Below, piece after piece: positions 12,665-27,600 of a DNA stretch of 64,000 nt (positions are counted from its first letter, which is position 1; every line of letters starts with the position of its first letter). A program made the translations under genes and the position numbers. The notes under the pieces are model-generated. The model was not told where the DNA came from. It did not search any database and was given only the letters and a program-made list of their open reading frames with translations. This stretch comes from Ariolimax columbianus (Eukaryota > Mollusca > Gastropoda > Stylommatophora > Arionidae), in contig JAVGWX010000007.1 in the NCBI GenBank assembly GCA_036924085.1, forward strand, positions 98,047,141 through 98,111,140, read 5' to 3'.

Positions 12665-15600
12665 ATACATGAGCAGTATGAAGAGGTATGGTGATATCAG
12701 GTATTGTGATATCTTCTGTGTTCTTTCTGTAAAGGACGTTGTGTCATAGTTTATAGCGATGCTATGATCTCCTGGGCCTTTCGGCCTGACACATCCGGTT
12801 TCAATTCGCTTTTTTTGGTAAAGGGTTTGCCTTCCCACTGCGATCCCTATTAGCCAAACTACACTAGTGCAACCTGTTTCCAAGGATGTCACTTGGAAGT
12901 AAAATAGGGTCATTGTACATCCTTCACTTTTGGCTTAAACAGCAGCATGGCCAAGAACTGCTGCTGATCTTGCAGGAAGACTGGCTGTGTTCTTGCTGTG
13001 GTACCTTGTGGATACTTGACCCAATAAACAACCCTTCTTTATTACTATTAGCAACATGCAGAGCAAGGGAATGTAGTTGTATTCTTTCCTCCCGAAGATG
13101 GAGCCCTATATTCACATGAGAATCATTACTGAGTAACTGAGAATCATCAGTGCTTTGATAATATGTTGGTTTCATTTCTTGCATGTTAATCCATTATTCT
13201 TTTCAGAAAATGTATTTAAGAAACAAAGTATTCCCCAAATAAGAGAAGAAAAGATTCAAACATACATAGAGAGAGGAGCATAAACTTTGCTGTATAACTG
13301 TGTGAAGTATATGGCAAATGGGAATGGTGACAAGTTGAACTAGTTTATATTAACAAGCAAAGCAAAGTATGTTATTTTTGTGGGCAGTGCTATTGTGTAT
13401 GTTTTCAATAAATGTTATTTTATATTTATTATTTATTACAAATAATTCTTCATGCTCTTCTGTTTACAAATAGTTTCCTTCACATTTGAAATCATCATAC
13501 ACAACTACAGTCTTACTACATACATACTTACACTTTCTTCAAAGGTCCATCTTTTACTTATTTCTGCTTCATTTGTTTTGAAGATTGCCTCTCTACTTTC
13601 AATGAATTTGGCACGTATTTTTTTAACTTCTTTTTCATCCCCCTGAAATAAATGTGTATCAGAGAATTATACAACATGACCACAAACCTCAGCTAAAATA
13701 TATGATACACAGCATATAATAAACAAAAAAGAGCACACAATATTTCAAAGTCAAAATAAGGGTCTCAGTTTAAATTGAAAAAAGACAGATGCCGTGGTCG
13801 TCTCTTAGAAACATACTTTCCCAAATGCCGCATCAGTCAATTAAATTCATATCTAGACATTCTAATAACAGCAGATGGGCATTAGGGACAGAAGACGACA
13901 TTATGAACAGGAAGGTCAGTCAACTGCAGAATTGACACATAACATTAGGGACAGAAGATGACATGGAAGGTCAGTCAACTGCAGAATTGACACACAACAT
14001 TAGGGACAGAAGACAACATTATGACATGGAAGATTGTCGACCAACTGCAGGGACAGAAGACATTATGACATGGAAGATGGTTGACCAGCTGCAGTATTGA
14101 TACACAACATTAGGGACAGAAGATGACATGATATGGAAGGTCAGTCAACTGCAGAATTGACACACAACATTAGGGACAGAAGATGACATGATATGGAAGG
14201 TCAGTCAACTGCAGAATTGACACACAACATTAGGGACAGAAGATGACATGATATGGAAGATTGTCGACCAGCTGTAGGGACAGAAGACAACATTATGACA
14301 TGGAAGATTGTCGACCAGCTGCAGGGACAGAAGACGACATTATGACATGGAAGATTGTCGGCCAGCTGCAGGGACAGAAGACGACATTATGACATCCTAC
14401 ATCAGTCAGCATGGCACATACTGTTAATTAATGTGGTCTGCAGCTGTTCGCTCTTTTGCAATTAATGCCAAGTTGAATAATTAGCAGGTGTTTTGTAGCT
14501 GGTGAATGAAGCTGTATAAGGGCTTATTGGGGTTCCTGGAAACAATTTTGCTCTGTCTGTGGCGAGTCTGGGCAAGCAAGCAGCATATGTTGCACTGTCT
14601 AATATGGATGGGTACAATTGCAGAAGCTGGGTTTGTGTGTAGGGTCCAACTTGTTTGATAAGTCCAATGCGTTCTGTTCTAAGTTGGAAGATTATGATCT
14701 ATTGTCTGTGATTTTGCTCTATTGCCTGTGTTGCAGTTTGTTGATGTAGTAATTTTTGTTGGGGTATGTCATTTCTTTACATATTACGCCCAGTAGGACT
14801 TTCTGTCCATAAGTTCAGTCATTCCTCTGTGAATTTGTTTTGAAGTACTTGTATGTCTTGCTGTCTGTATGTTGGCTGGGGTGTTTATCTGAGCCATGCT
14901 TGCTCATTGTTTTGCTAATCTTTCTGCTTTCTCATTGCCCAACTTAGAGGCTTAAATGCCTTGGAATCCACTGGAGATTGACTTTGATGTTGTGTGTATC
15001 ATGTCAATTTTCTCAGCCAGCTTTATAACTTTGTTGCTAGTTTGTAGGTATGTTTCTAGTGACAGTAGTGTTAATCTTGGATCAATTAGAAACTGCAAAA
15101 ACAGATGGCTTTTGCTTTTCTTATTGGGACTATTTGAGTATTACCTGAACGGTGGTGTTTATCGCTGTAATTTCTGATTGGTAGTTATTACTTTTCAATA
15201 TATTTCTTGAAGAAATTATGAATGAGGCACTTCAAGATCACTTTCAAGATTGGGGACAGAACGATTACCAACATTCGTTTTGCAGGTGACATCGACAGGC
15301 TGGCGGACACAGAAGTGGAACTCCAGGAATGGGTCAGAAGTCTCAATGAAACAGTTCTTGACTACGGTATGGAGATAAACGCTGAAAAAACAAAATTAAT
15401 GGGCAACAACACCGAGGGCTTCAACAGTCAAATAATAGCTAATGGCCAGGAACTCGAAGTAGAACTCGCATTGGTCCTGTCAATATTCCTCTATGCTTGT
15501 GAGACATGGACAATTACAGTTGACCTGCAGTGGAAGATATATGTCTTGGAGATGAGATATTTCTGAAGACTTCTAAATGTTACGTACAAAGATCAAGTTA

Positions 15601-18600
15601 CAAATGAGGAAATACAAGAAAGAATTACAGCAGCAATAGAGCCTTTTGAAGACCTTTTGTCAACTGCCAAAAGACGAAAACTTGCTTGGTACTGTCACTT
15701 ATCGAGATCAAATGGTCTCACAAATACGATCCTGCACGGAAAGGTGCAAGGCAGATGGCGAAGAGCCCGCCCATCCCAAAAAAAGGTGGAAGGACAACAT
15801 TAAAAAATGGACCAATCTCAAACCATAGGAGGCACAAGGAGCAACCGCTGACAAAGAGGGATGGCATGGGGTTGTGAGGATGCCGTCTTGTGCACCCCAA
15901 CGACCTCACCGGTTACGGGATGACCTGACCTGACTTATTACAGTATTCCCCTTACATTTCCCGTAGTTCAAATTGCTATTTGGATGCTTTAATAAAGCTA
16001 CAAATCCAGCTTTAGTGACCTTAAAGTAGAGCCATCTGTATATGCATGCATCACATAGTTAGTAGTGTTGTTCAATGTCCAAAATTAAAACTACTCTTTT
16101 GTGCGTTCTGAAAAGGGTTGTACGTGGCAGGCTGCAGTAGCTTTCCTAATATCCTGAGTGTGTTGATGTAGGTGGACCTGGGTCTTCCAGGCGGTTGTGA
16201 TATGCTTGGCTTCATCTGTGTATTGCTCACTACAACAAGGATCATTCGGCCCCCCCCCCACCTCGTTAGCCAAACTGCCATCAAAACAGTCTGTTTCCAG
16301 AGAGACCTACGTGGAAAAAAGGTGGGGTTATTGGCCAGTGTATTTTACCTGGCCCCAACTGTTCAATCAGTATGTTTTGTCTGACCAGATGTTAGTCTCC
16401 CCACATTGTTAGGGCAGATGTCTATTGTTTCCAAGGCTGTTTTCTTTAGTATTACTGAGTTGGTTTCTCTTGTCTTTGTACTTGCTAAAAGTACAGTTCT
16501 TACTATAGACAGTTTTAACTACTATCCTGGGTAAAGAATTGGACATTTTCCCATATCTGTTAGATGATGATTTTGCTATGTTAAGGTTATTAATAATGTT
16601 CGTGTAGGCGTCAAAGGCCTGCTGCGTCGATTAACCACTATCATGTCCAACTGCTGAGGCTATGTCCATGCATTGTGTGTCGACTGAAATCCCCACAGAC
16701 TCCCCAGGTGGAGCCCTGGGATGATTGCCGAGAGGAGTGTGTTAGACCAATGTTTGTGTCAAACTTTCCGTGTCAAACTCCCTGTTTCCACATTTCCCAC
16801 CACCGAGGCTTCTCACTGTGTTCACCTGTTGGTCAGCGTGACCCTTGCTTTGCTGTGAATACGAGGTTGGGAGAGGTATTGTGTAACCTCCAGTGGAAGG
16901 AGGGGCGAGCAGAAGGAAGGTGGCTTCAGTCAGACCAGAAATGTCCTTTTGAGTAGTGACAATCTGGACTGAATTCTGGTGTGCAGTTAAGCGGAACTCC
17001 GTCATGGACTGGTTTCCCACGGCTTGAGCCAGGCATGAAATGCAGCATAACAAACGGGATAACTGATCGAAAGTACATCAAATCCACAGAATAAAGTCCT
17101 TGATACCACCTGGTGAAGGAGTTGTGAAATATAATCTGAACAGGAACCACCAAACATCGGAAAACTCGACACAAACACCGGAGAGAATCGAGAGCGCAGC
17201 CACTAAGGCGCGACCATTTTACTAATTTCACTAAAGTTATTGCTACTTGTAATTGGAACTTTTATATTAATCTGTTAATTGATTTTCCAGTTTTCGCCTT
17301 AGGTCCATAGGTTCTACGTTTGGATACATTTTTACAGGCAGCTGTTGGTTTGGTTCTCCTGCTCCTGCATATAAATCAGAAAACATAGTTCTAGATTTGA
17401 CCTAATTTCTTCAGAGTTGTATTGCACATTGTAATTTGTAGTGGCAGGCTGTAGTGCATAACTGATGTGAAATAACTCGGGTACAGCTGCCGTAAGATTC
17501 CCCTTTTCTGCTTCCCAAGTGGGGCTTGCAAGACGCTGCCGGTAATTAGAATTAATTATCCAATTGAAAAATTCCAATTATTTGAGTATACACTCAGTTT
17601 ATTGACTGACTGAAAGCTCTATGGCAGTGTCGACAGCCTCAGGATGACCGCTGCTTTTTTTGAAAAAATACAGGTTGACGTCTGACAGCGTACAAAGAAG
17701 AAGAAGACTGACTGAAATTAAGGTGAAACGTACTTACCAACGATGACAACATACCAGGTGGGGCATCAATGTCAGCGGTTTCTCCCACCTGCAAGACTTC
17801 ATCCAGTCCTACTTCCTGTTCATCATCTATGTGATAATTTAAGGATTTACTCAGGGTTTCCGATCGGAATTTCAGAAATGTATCCACATCCAGAATTTCT
17901 TTTGGATGATGATTGTTGATGTGTCTTTTATAGCTGAGAGACAAGAAGAAATAATCCATATCCGAGTGAATATAATATCAATGTGAACTCCTCACCCTTC
18001 ACATTCAACAAAAAGAATGGGGCCACAACTGCAGCAGACGTTCTAGCAGAAAGCTTGTGACTGCATTTAGGTGCTCTTGTAATGGCAGTTTCTATATCAA
18101 ATTTGTTTTATACAATGAGGTTGCTAGCCCCAAACATACCTTTGACCAGCAGTAGCATATTATGGAATGTATAGTACTGTGCAGCAGGCATAATCTGTCC
18201 TCCCTAATTATGAACATCAAAATTCATGTCCCGAGTGGTCCGCGTGATCTTTGTGTATGACAAGGACAAGAATAGCACCACTGCCCCACAGAGAGTATGT
18301 CATAAGAGGCGACTAACTGTGACATGCCACAACATCGGCCATGATTAGGTGGTTTGTTAAGAGCATTATAGATGGCGCCTAACAGGCTGTGGGTCTACTT
18401 TAAATATTAAAGACTTCAATTTAATCATTTGAATTGACTCAAGATGCTGAGCAGTGCATGAGCTGCAGTGGCCAGCGACCAAAAGCTGACTTAGCGTCAG
18501 GGCCACCGAATCAGAGCTACCAAGACCCTTCTACATCTCCATGAAGTGATCCAGGATAAAAGGCTGCAACAGAGCAAACTGGCTAAGGAGAATGGATCGA

Positions 18601-21600
18601 AGAATGAAGGCTAACCCAGTACTAAAAATGCCTGCTGAAGTCAGAAATGGCAAACTGAAAAGTGCAAATATCACAGTTGAGCTGTAAACTCCCTCTGTTT
18701 ACCGGACAACATCATACTACTTGCAGAGCCCTTTTGAGGGCTTGGTAGCGGGAGTTTGAGAAGAAATGACGACAAAATTGAAGTACACAAATCTTTTGAC
18801 AAATTTCTCTATAAAATGCATAGAACATTTCTACAAGGGGCATTCAAGTCAAACTAAGACTCCGTTGTAATGAAAAAAACTTTTTTTTAAATAGTAAAAA
18901 TGCCAGTTATTTTTCTATATAATCTCCTGCAACGTTTATGAACTTAGCCCAGCGTTTATGTAATGCTTGAAAAACTTCATCGTAGAAAGATTTGTCAGTA
19001 TGTCTGAACCAATCCAGAACAGTCTGTTTCCTTTCATCGTCAGTGCTGAAATGCTGACCTCCCAGGAATTCTTTTAGGGGTTCAAACAGGTGGAAATTGC
19101 TTGGAGTGAGGTCTGGGTTGTAAGGTGGATGGGGCAATACCTCCCAGCCGATTTGTTGCATATAGCACATAGTGTGGTGAGCCGTATGAGATTGAGGTTA
19201 TCTTGCAGGAGAAGGACGCCCATTGTGATCAAACTAGGCCGTGTTTTTCGCAGACGGTTATGCACATCACTCAAAATGCTTATGTACTGTTCACTGTTGA
19301 AAATCAGGGTTGAAAATCAACATCCAGGAAAAGGTGTTCCACAATCTGGATATTTACAGGAATGATTGTGGTGGGTTGAGATCTACCACGGCTGGGATCG
19401 TCACTCACAGACGTATAGCCTTCTCTAAAACGTTTACAACATTCAAATGTCTTACTGCGACTGAGTATCTCATCACTGTATTGTGATTGCAGTCTTCTGT
19501 AAATTTCAGCGGGTTTCACGCCTTCTTTCACAAGAAACTTCATCACAACACGCTGTACCATGCAAGCACTAACAGTGTTGCTTGCCATTTTTATTTATCT
19601 GTTACGTGACTGGTCCATGGCAAGTAGGCCACCTAGCAGTAATAGGAGACAATGATAGCAGTTCCAGCACGCTATAACCCATTCAGGTAGAACTAAAACA
19701 AAAAGTCAGTTTGATTTGAACACCCCTCATAAGTGTCAATTAGTTACATGGCACAAGAAATGTCAATTATTTTTTAAATGATCAGTAACAAGAAGTGAAA
19801 CCAACAGCCACAAGGCAGGACAAACAATAATGATTGCTTGTCATCCAGGTTACTTTCTGATATAAATATATTCCTTGACTTTTATCTTGTAGATTCGATA
19901 ACATCCTTACATTTATTTTGGCCATTCATTTTAAAGGCATTAATAAAATAACAGGCGAGAGAGGGTACGTAAAGTTCTGGTAGTCAGGTCAACCATATTC
20001 TGTCAGTTACATAATAATACAGATACAAGAAGTGTGCTAATTGAATGCAGAAAAGTATGAAATACAGAATCTTTCATAAATAAAGAATACATGCATCAAG
20101 ACAATGCAGTTTCATCTGCATTGTGCAGAAGTTATATATTTACTGAGATCTTCTTCTTCTTGTTCGCCATGCTTTTTTTTTTGGTTACGTCCACTTGTGA
20201 ATTCCAGTTCTCTGGATAAAGGTCGCTGTAATGAAGAATTCTTCAAAGCTTCCAAACAGCTATTGGTGAGGAGATTCGCCTCCGTGGGCCAGTTCTCAGT
20301 ACACAATTGACTAAGCATATTACAGTCTTGCAGGATATGTCCAGATGTCTGTGCTGCCTGCTCGCACATACACATTGGCAATTTCAGCCGGTGTAAGTGG
20401 CTATTCAATCTGTTATGTCCCATTCTCAAGCGGAACAGGATCACTTATTCAGCTTGATCACGGCAGTGACAGTTGTCTCTCGTTTGGTCAATTTTTTTTA
20501 TTGCTTGGATAAGGATCTTCTTTTCTTGTAAGGTGATTGTTCTTTTTGTTCTTGTGCTGCTCTCTCCTTTGTCAATCTGTCTGTCTAATTTTCTAGTATG
20601 CCTCAGTGTGATAGTATCCATTGCAGCACTATGCTTTTCTTGGCCTTTAGTTCATCTAAGCTCTGGCAGTTTATCATTCTTGAGGGCTTGCAGAACTGGC
20701 ATTAGATCTTTTAGGAATACAGCCAGGTGGCATTGATATGATGTGTTGCTAATCATTTCTGCAGCAATAATTAGTGTCTGTGCTTCAGCTGAGTTGTTTG
20801 AACAAAATTTTCTAGCGGTTTCATTTTCTTTATCAAGGTAGACAACATAGATTCCTGGGCTTCCATTTTTCACTGCTCTTGCTGATCCATCAGTATATAC
20901 CTGGATCCATGATTCTCTGGGATACAGTTGACAGTTGTCGTATGCTGCTGCTTTATTTTGGAGAGCGTTTTGGCCTTCCTTGGGGTAGGTGTCAGTTATG
21001 AATGTTTTTACGCTAAAGTTTAGGTTTTCGTTTTATGCTGTATGTCACTTAATGATATTGGACATTAGAATGAAGTAAAATGATTATGAATAAAATCTTA
21101 CAAATTATAAAACTACGCTTCCTATAATAACATCTACACACCATTTAATGGAATAAATAAAATCTGTCAAACTAATGATTTGTGTTTTACATGATTGTTA
21201 AGAATATGATTGTAATGACATACTTATCCCAGTGATGGCTGTAGAGTTGAGTTGGTGTCCGGATTAGCCTCTCATATACGGCAGTCACTCCTCTCAGATT
21301 GCTATTCATATTTTCCCATGATATAAAGGAATCCCAAAGTTTGTCAGATCGGAATTCTAAACCAGCTGCCGCCAGAGCTCTCTCATACAACCTGTATGTA
21401 AAGCAGATCCATCAATTAAAGGTCTGAATTAAAATCTTCATAAATTATATTAATAAATTATGAAATGAAAGTCTAATAACTTACCTATAGAAACAGGTAG
21501 ATACGTAGTCTGCTCAGGCGACTAGGGCCTGTCCATGAACATGATGCACCCAAAGAGAGGTTTTTTTAATAGGCAAATTATTATGGGATTTGTACCAGGG

Positions 21601-24600
21601 TTCAACTCATAGCACAGAGAATGTTCATGTTGAGACTGTATGTAGTAGTATGGCAAAATAAGCGATACAAAAACACTAAAAGTTTCTCTGAAAAGTTTCT
21701 CCATTGATGTTGTTGACTGGGAGCTGCTTCAGCAAAATCACGGGGGCACAGGAAAAGCGAGCTGTACTAAAGAAAAGAATACAAGACTGCCCAACTACAA
21801 ATGTTGTTCACGTGTGCCCAACATGCCGTAGAGTTTGTCATGCTCAGATCGGACTGTACAATCACATGCAGTCACATTTGAATAAACATGTCTGACGCTG
21901 TCACCATCTTCGTTTGCGATGGATAACTAACTAACTATAGTAGTTTTCTTTACCAGACAACTGGAAAGCAAGAATTAGCTTCCTTCTGGTTACGATGTCT
22001 TTATCGGAGAGAATTATTGAGACTGCCTAAATGAAATAACAGAAGAGGCTTCTGTGGACAAATATAATCAAGTATGGATACCATTATCTTAATGTGCTCA
22101 TACAATCTCTAGATCTCGAGGAAATCATCTACCATTCTCAACAGCAGGGATCTCAAGCTCATAGCAGCCAGAGGGATATATGATGGTAAGTTTAATAGCT
22201 GGTGTTCCGCACCTCAGTACTTGGAATCCTGATATTCAAACAGGCAGGTCTATGTTTGCTGCCAGGTATTTGAAGGCTCTCTGTAGTGCATTTTTGTTCA
22301 ATTTTTACTTCCTGCTGCTTACTAGGAATGGGGGAAGGTAGGTTGCGTCAGAATTTAATCACTTTCAGAATTATGCCCTGTCACAAGCTAATAGTCTACT
22401 CTCATCGATTTTAACTGATAAGGGTTCTTTAACATATACTGAGTGTATAAAGGATTTCAGAGCTTTATCGCTCATCTCCAACAGTACTAGACCTTGAGAT
22501 CGCGGAATGCTTGAAACTGGCAGGATTTGAAACCACCTCCATTTCAACTATAGCAACCTCCGTACCTCAGTGAAGCTCTGCATTATTCTTCTTTCCTGTA
22601 ACCTAGGAGGTCATGCTAGCACATTTCACTACATTATGATTTGTCTGTCTGTTGTTAGTGTTTGATTAGATATTTCCTACTTATTTTAGCGTTGTCAATG
22701 GAAAAATGAGAGAAGAAACATTTGTAATGCTGTTTCCACTATCATTTTTCCAATAACAACAGTCACCACCCAGTTCTAAATTATTTGTACTCCCCACATG
22801 TGCTCAATTACTGCTTCATCATATCTAAAGCATTATCACTTTCGTCTGTTTCAAAGTCAGAGTCTGAATTGAACTTGTGTTAAATATGCATGTGTAATCT
22901 ATATGCATATCATTGACCTGACCAAATAATGAGTCATTTCTCTGCTTTTGAATAATTCCATCACACAGAAGCTATTACTTTAGAAAATTCATAGAAAATA
23001 TCCAGTTAGAAATAAATCTACATTAAACATAGGTTGCATGTGTACCAGATATTTGACCATCTTTAGGTCAGCTTCTTCTTTTCGCATTTTGTTCTGCTTG
23101 TGTCTTTCAGCATTAGGTTATGAAGAGATTTCTTGACTGGGCCCTAGCTATGTGCTTCGTACACGAGGAGCTTTACTGATTCTGTTATTTTTGCTATCCA
23201 TCTTTTGCGTGGTTGGCCCTTGGCTTTGTATCCATTTTATCTGTATAGCATTACTTTCTGAGGGATACTATCTGGTGTTTGACGTGTTACATGGCCGAAC
23301 CATTTGATTTGCTGTCTCTTGATGAGGTCTAGCACTGCTGTTGTACCTACTTGTCTCCTAATATCTTCATTCCGGATTCTATCCATTCTTGTTACTCCAA
23401 GCATTTTGTGCAGTCATTTCATCTCTCTTGTTACAATGTTTCTTTTATCTGTGTGTTAACCGTTTACAGTCCAACTATCCCACTGCACCACTTTCAGCCC
23501 AATGTATCTTAATTCACATATCTTACTAAGAAGCATGAATTTAATATTCTTGTATTAGACGTTGTTTGCAAATGCCCACAATGAGTAGGTTATTCTTCTG
23601 TGCGCCCTAAAAAGGGCATTAAGTGGCGGGTTGTTGTAGCTTTCCTCCCATCCCGATGAAGGTGGACCGAGGTCCTCCAGGTGGTTGTGCTATACTTGGC
23701 TTCATCTGCGTGTTGCTCTTACTACAGGGATCACGTCAAACCTCATTGTGTTAGCTGGACTGGTGTCCTCAACAACAGCCCGCTTCTGGGACGACCAACG
23801 AGGAGGTCAGGTGAGGGCCAGTATATTTCTCCTGACCCTGGCTAACATTGTCTGATCAGTGTGTTTTTCCTGACCAGACGTTAGCCTCATCGTCCCATAT
23901 TAGACATTAAGACTAACATCTTGTAAATTAGGTTGAACTGTAACGGGTTAATGTCCAATTCTGGCACTGAAAGCACAATGTAGATGGAATATTGTATTGT
24001 ATAGGTATCTTTTTGTATCCATTGTCTCGTGCTTACATAGTAATATTGGGGACATTTGCCAAATGATTTGACTTGCTTTATTACATCTGTTTTTTATTTC
24101 GATGTTGCTTTTGCCATCTGCAGAGATTATGTTACTCAGGTAAGTGGAAATTTTCACCCAATCTACTTGGCTTTGTTTGAATATTGTTAATTATATTTTG
24201 TTGTTAACTTCGGTTTCCTCTATGTTGATTTTCATACTGTTCGAACAGACCTCATTAAGATTGTTGATAAGTTCCTGTAGTTGCTTTTCTGATGTTGCTA
24301 TTAGTGCTTGGTCATCATTAGTGCTGTTTTTAAATTTGTCATTCCGTCATGCTGACATTTGTTATTTATGGCTTCTTGTCTTTACAGTTCCACTTGCTGC
24401 TTCAGTGATATTACTCTTGAACATCGCCCATTCTTCTTCAACTGTCTGTGTTTCTTTTGTAAGTTTTGCAAAAACTTCTGTAACTTCCTTTTTGTAGTCC
24501 TCTTGTGGATGGATATTTGTAAATATTTTAAACTGGATTGTTTCTCTTGCTGTTTGTTGACTTGGTTTTGTCTTAGCTTTCTATTTTGTTCTTGTAGTCA

Positions 24601-27600
24601 TCATTACAACTTTATGGTCAGTATCAACACACAGGTTCAGAATAGCTCTTGCATTGGTCACTTGTTTGCCTCTACTTTTCTTGGCTGGTATAAAGTCTAT
24701 TTGGCTTTTCTGGTTCTTCTTCGTACGCAGTCAGACAGTAACCATTATTTTTTCAAAAAAAGCGGCGGTCATCCTGAGGCTGTCGCCACTGCCATAGAGC
24801 TTGTCTTGCAGTTCCACTGGTGATGGCCACATCTGCTCTCTCTGATCCTCGTATGTCGGGCAGTTCTGCAGCAGATGTTCAGCGGTCATTTTACCAGTAC
24901 CGCACGGGCATTCGTCGGTACCACCTATCTTCAATTTGTTGAATAGGTGGTACCTCGCTTTTCTGGTTCAAATCCTTCCACCTGTTTCATGTGTAAACCT
25001 GTGAGCTTCTGTAATGGAAATGGTGTTTGTTATGAACAAACTGTTTCATGTGTAAACCTGTGAGCTTCTGTAATGGAAATGGTGTTTGTTATGAACAAAC
25101 TGTTTCATGTGTAAACCTGTGAGCTTCTGTAATGGAAATGGTGTTTGTTATGAACAAAATGTTTCATGTGTAAACCTGTAAGCTTCTGTAATGGAAATGG
25201 TGTTTGTTATGAACAAACTGTTTCATGTGTAAACCTGTGAGCTTCTGTAATGGAAATGGTGTTTGTTATGAACAAACTGTTTCATGTGTAAACCTGTGAG
25301 CTTCTGTAATGGAAATGGTGTTTGTTATGAACAAATCGTGCTGGCTGGACATTTCTAGGAATATGTGTCCATTCTCGTTTCTCTCTGTGTCTCAGTAAAT
25401 AGTTAAAACTCCTTTTCTGTCATATCCTGGTCTTGTGTTAAAGTCTCAGTTTTTGTCTCTTTTGATGCTATTTATTGTGCCATTGATGATCTCAAACAAA
25501 TTCTTTTCATTAATCTTAAAAAAATTTAGGTTGGTCAAATTATGTAAATGTAGATCTAAACTAAACTGTACAACATCAGTGTTAGATACCGAATGTCATA
25601 GAATCAGACTCTAACTGATGTTTTCACACCACCAATGCCAACCGTAGCAGACTATAAAGAGCTAACCAGAGCAGTTCAGCATCTAAAAATTTGTCAAGAT
25701 CAATTAAATTAATTTCAGAAGCCCTTTGGCAGTTGTCCAAGGTAATTTTTGTTATTTCATGAGTATAACAGAAAAATGTATTTAGCAAAGAGTTGATTTT
25801 ATAATAATTGTTACTGTGCATACTGATACTTTATTCATTTTTTAAAGTGCAAAGAAAATGAACAATTTATTACTTGACGATTTTATCCTTTGCGTTTGGC
25901 TCAGATCCATACTCAGCAATGTAAAAATTGAGGTAATGCAGCCACAGTTCAACACTCAGTGGAATAGCTCGAAGACCTTTCTCAAAGACCTAGAGTGAAA
26001 AATTGGTAATATATGTTAATAAAATACAAAAATAATGTATATTCAATAGGAAGGTTCTTAAGACCAAGATCGAGGCAGGCCGAAATGAGTGCACGACGTT
26101 TCTTCGAGATTCGATACAGTGCAAGTTACATTTGTATTACCATTTAGAGGTTGTCAGAAGAGACCAGCCCACGATCACCTCGTTTACTTATTGTGCTGCA
26201 AACAAGTCCATGTTTGGACTCTGATAACATCTCACCCACAGGAACAACCTGAGCAGCAAAGGGAAACGGTTAACATGTCAAATAGGAAATGAACACTGAC
26301 CTTATGGAATTTATCTCAAATATTACCTGCCTGATCACAGACAGTCATTAAACAGGTAATGATCACTGGCTTCATAATATGTTTTAATAGTTACATAATG
26401 ATATGAGACTGAAGATATCCATAAAACAGAAATATGGACAACTGTAAGATATAGGCCCACTGCACCTTCCTGCATGTTGTAAAAAAATGGTTAAAGGGAG
26501 TTGTGTATGGGGCTAGCAACCTCATTATGTAAATCAAATTGCTATAAAAACCACTACTGCAAAAGCATGCAAAGCTTTGCTGCAGGTTTGCTGAAAGATG
26601 TCAAATGTTGTAGTCCTATATCTTGACTGGAGTGAGAAAGCAGAAGAATAAGAAGGAATGTTTCATAACGATGATATAATCTGATGTCAGTCAAGGATAA
26701 AATGGCCGTTGTCTTTACAGAATGAAACGTGACTACTACTTTTCCTTCTATAAATATGCTGCTGTCACCCATGCAAATGATTATTACTGGCCTTAACGAA
26801 CTAAAGAACTCTCAGTGAGAATCAAAGGCATTAATCTTGAGACGTCAAGAATAGGGCCTCTGGATTTACCTAGCCTGGTACAATCAAATTTATCAATTAA
26901 CATTAACTCACTGAAAACAACAATGAAACAGCACATTTGCTTTGGTGAAGTGAAGTGGTTGCATGGTGCTCCTTTTGAGGAAAAAATGAAAGAGAGGAAT
27001 ATCTACAGAATGATTCTAGTGTTCACATAGAGACATCATTTGCTAGATTTTTCATGACAGAAAATTGCTGATGATCTTTGTCAATTATTTGTATTGCTTA
27101 AATAAACATGACAGTTTGTGTACACTCAATCTTCAAGATCTAAGAAACTGTGTCAGTTGAACATGACAGTTTGTGTACACTCAATCTTCAAGATCTCAGA
27201 AACTGTGTCAGTTGAACATGACAGTTTGTGTACACTCAATCTTCAAGATCTCAGAAACTGTGTCAGTTAAACATGACAGTTTGTGTACACTCAATCTTCA
27301 AGATCTCAGAAACTGTGTCATTGAACATGACAGTTTGTGTACACTCAATCTTCAAGATCTAAGAAACTGTGTCAGTTAAACATGACAGTTTGTGTACACT
27401 CAATCTTCAAGATCTAAGAAACTGTGTCAGTTGAACATGACAGTTTGTGTACACTCAATCTTCAAGATCTCAGAAACTGTGTCAGTTGAACATGACAGTT
27501 TGTGTACACTCAATCTTCAAGATCTAAGAAACTGTGTCAGTTGAACATGACAGTTTGTGTACACTCAATCTTCAAGATCTAAGAAACTGTGTCAGTTGAA

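Noticed and set aside
16675..17231. A small gene in intron 6, from overlapping open frames on both strands
   Set aside because: No motif, no splice pattern and similar openness on both strands. It is kept only as unassigned sequence.
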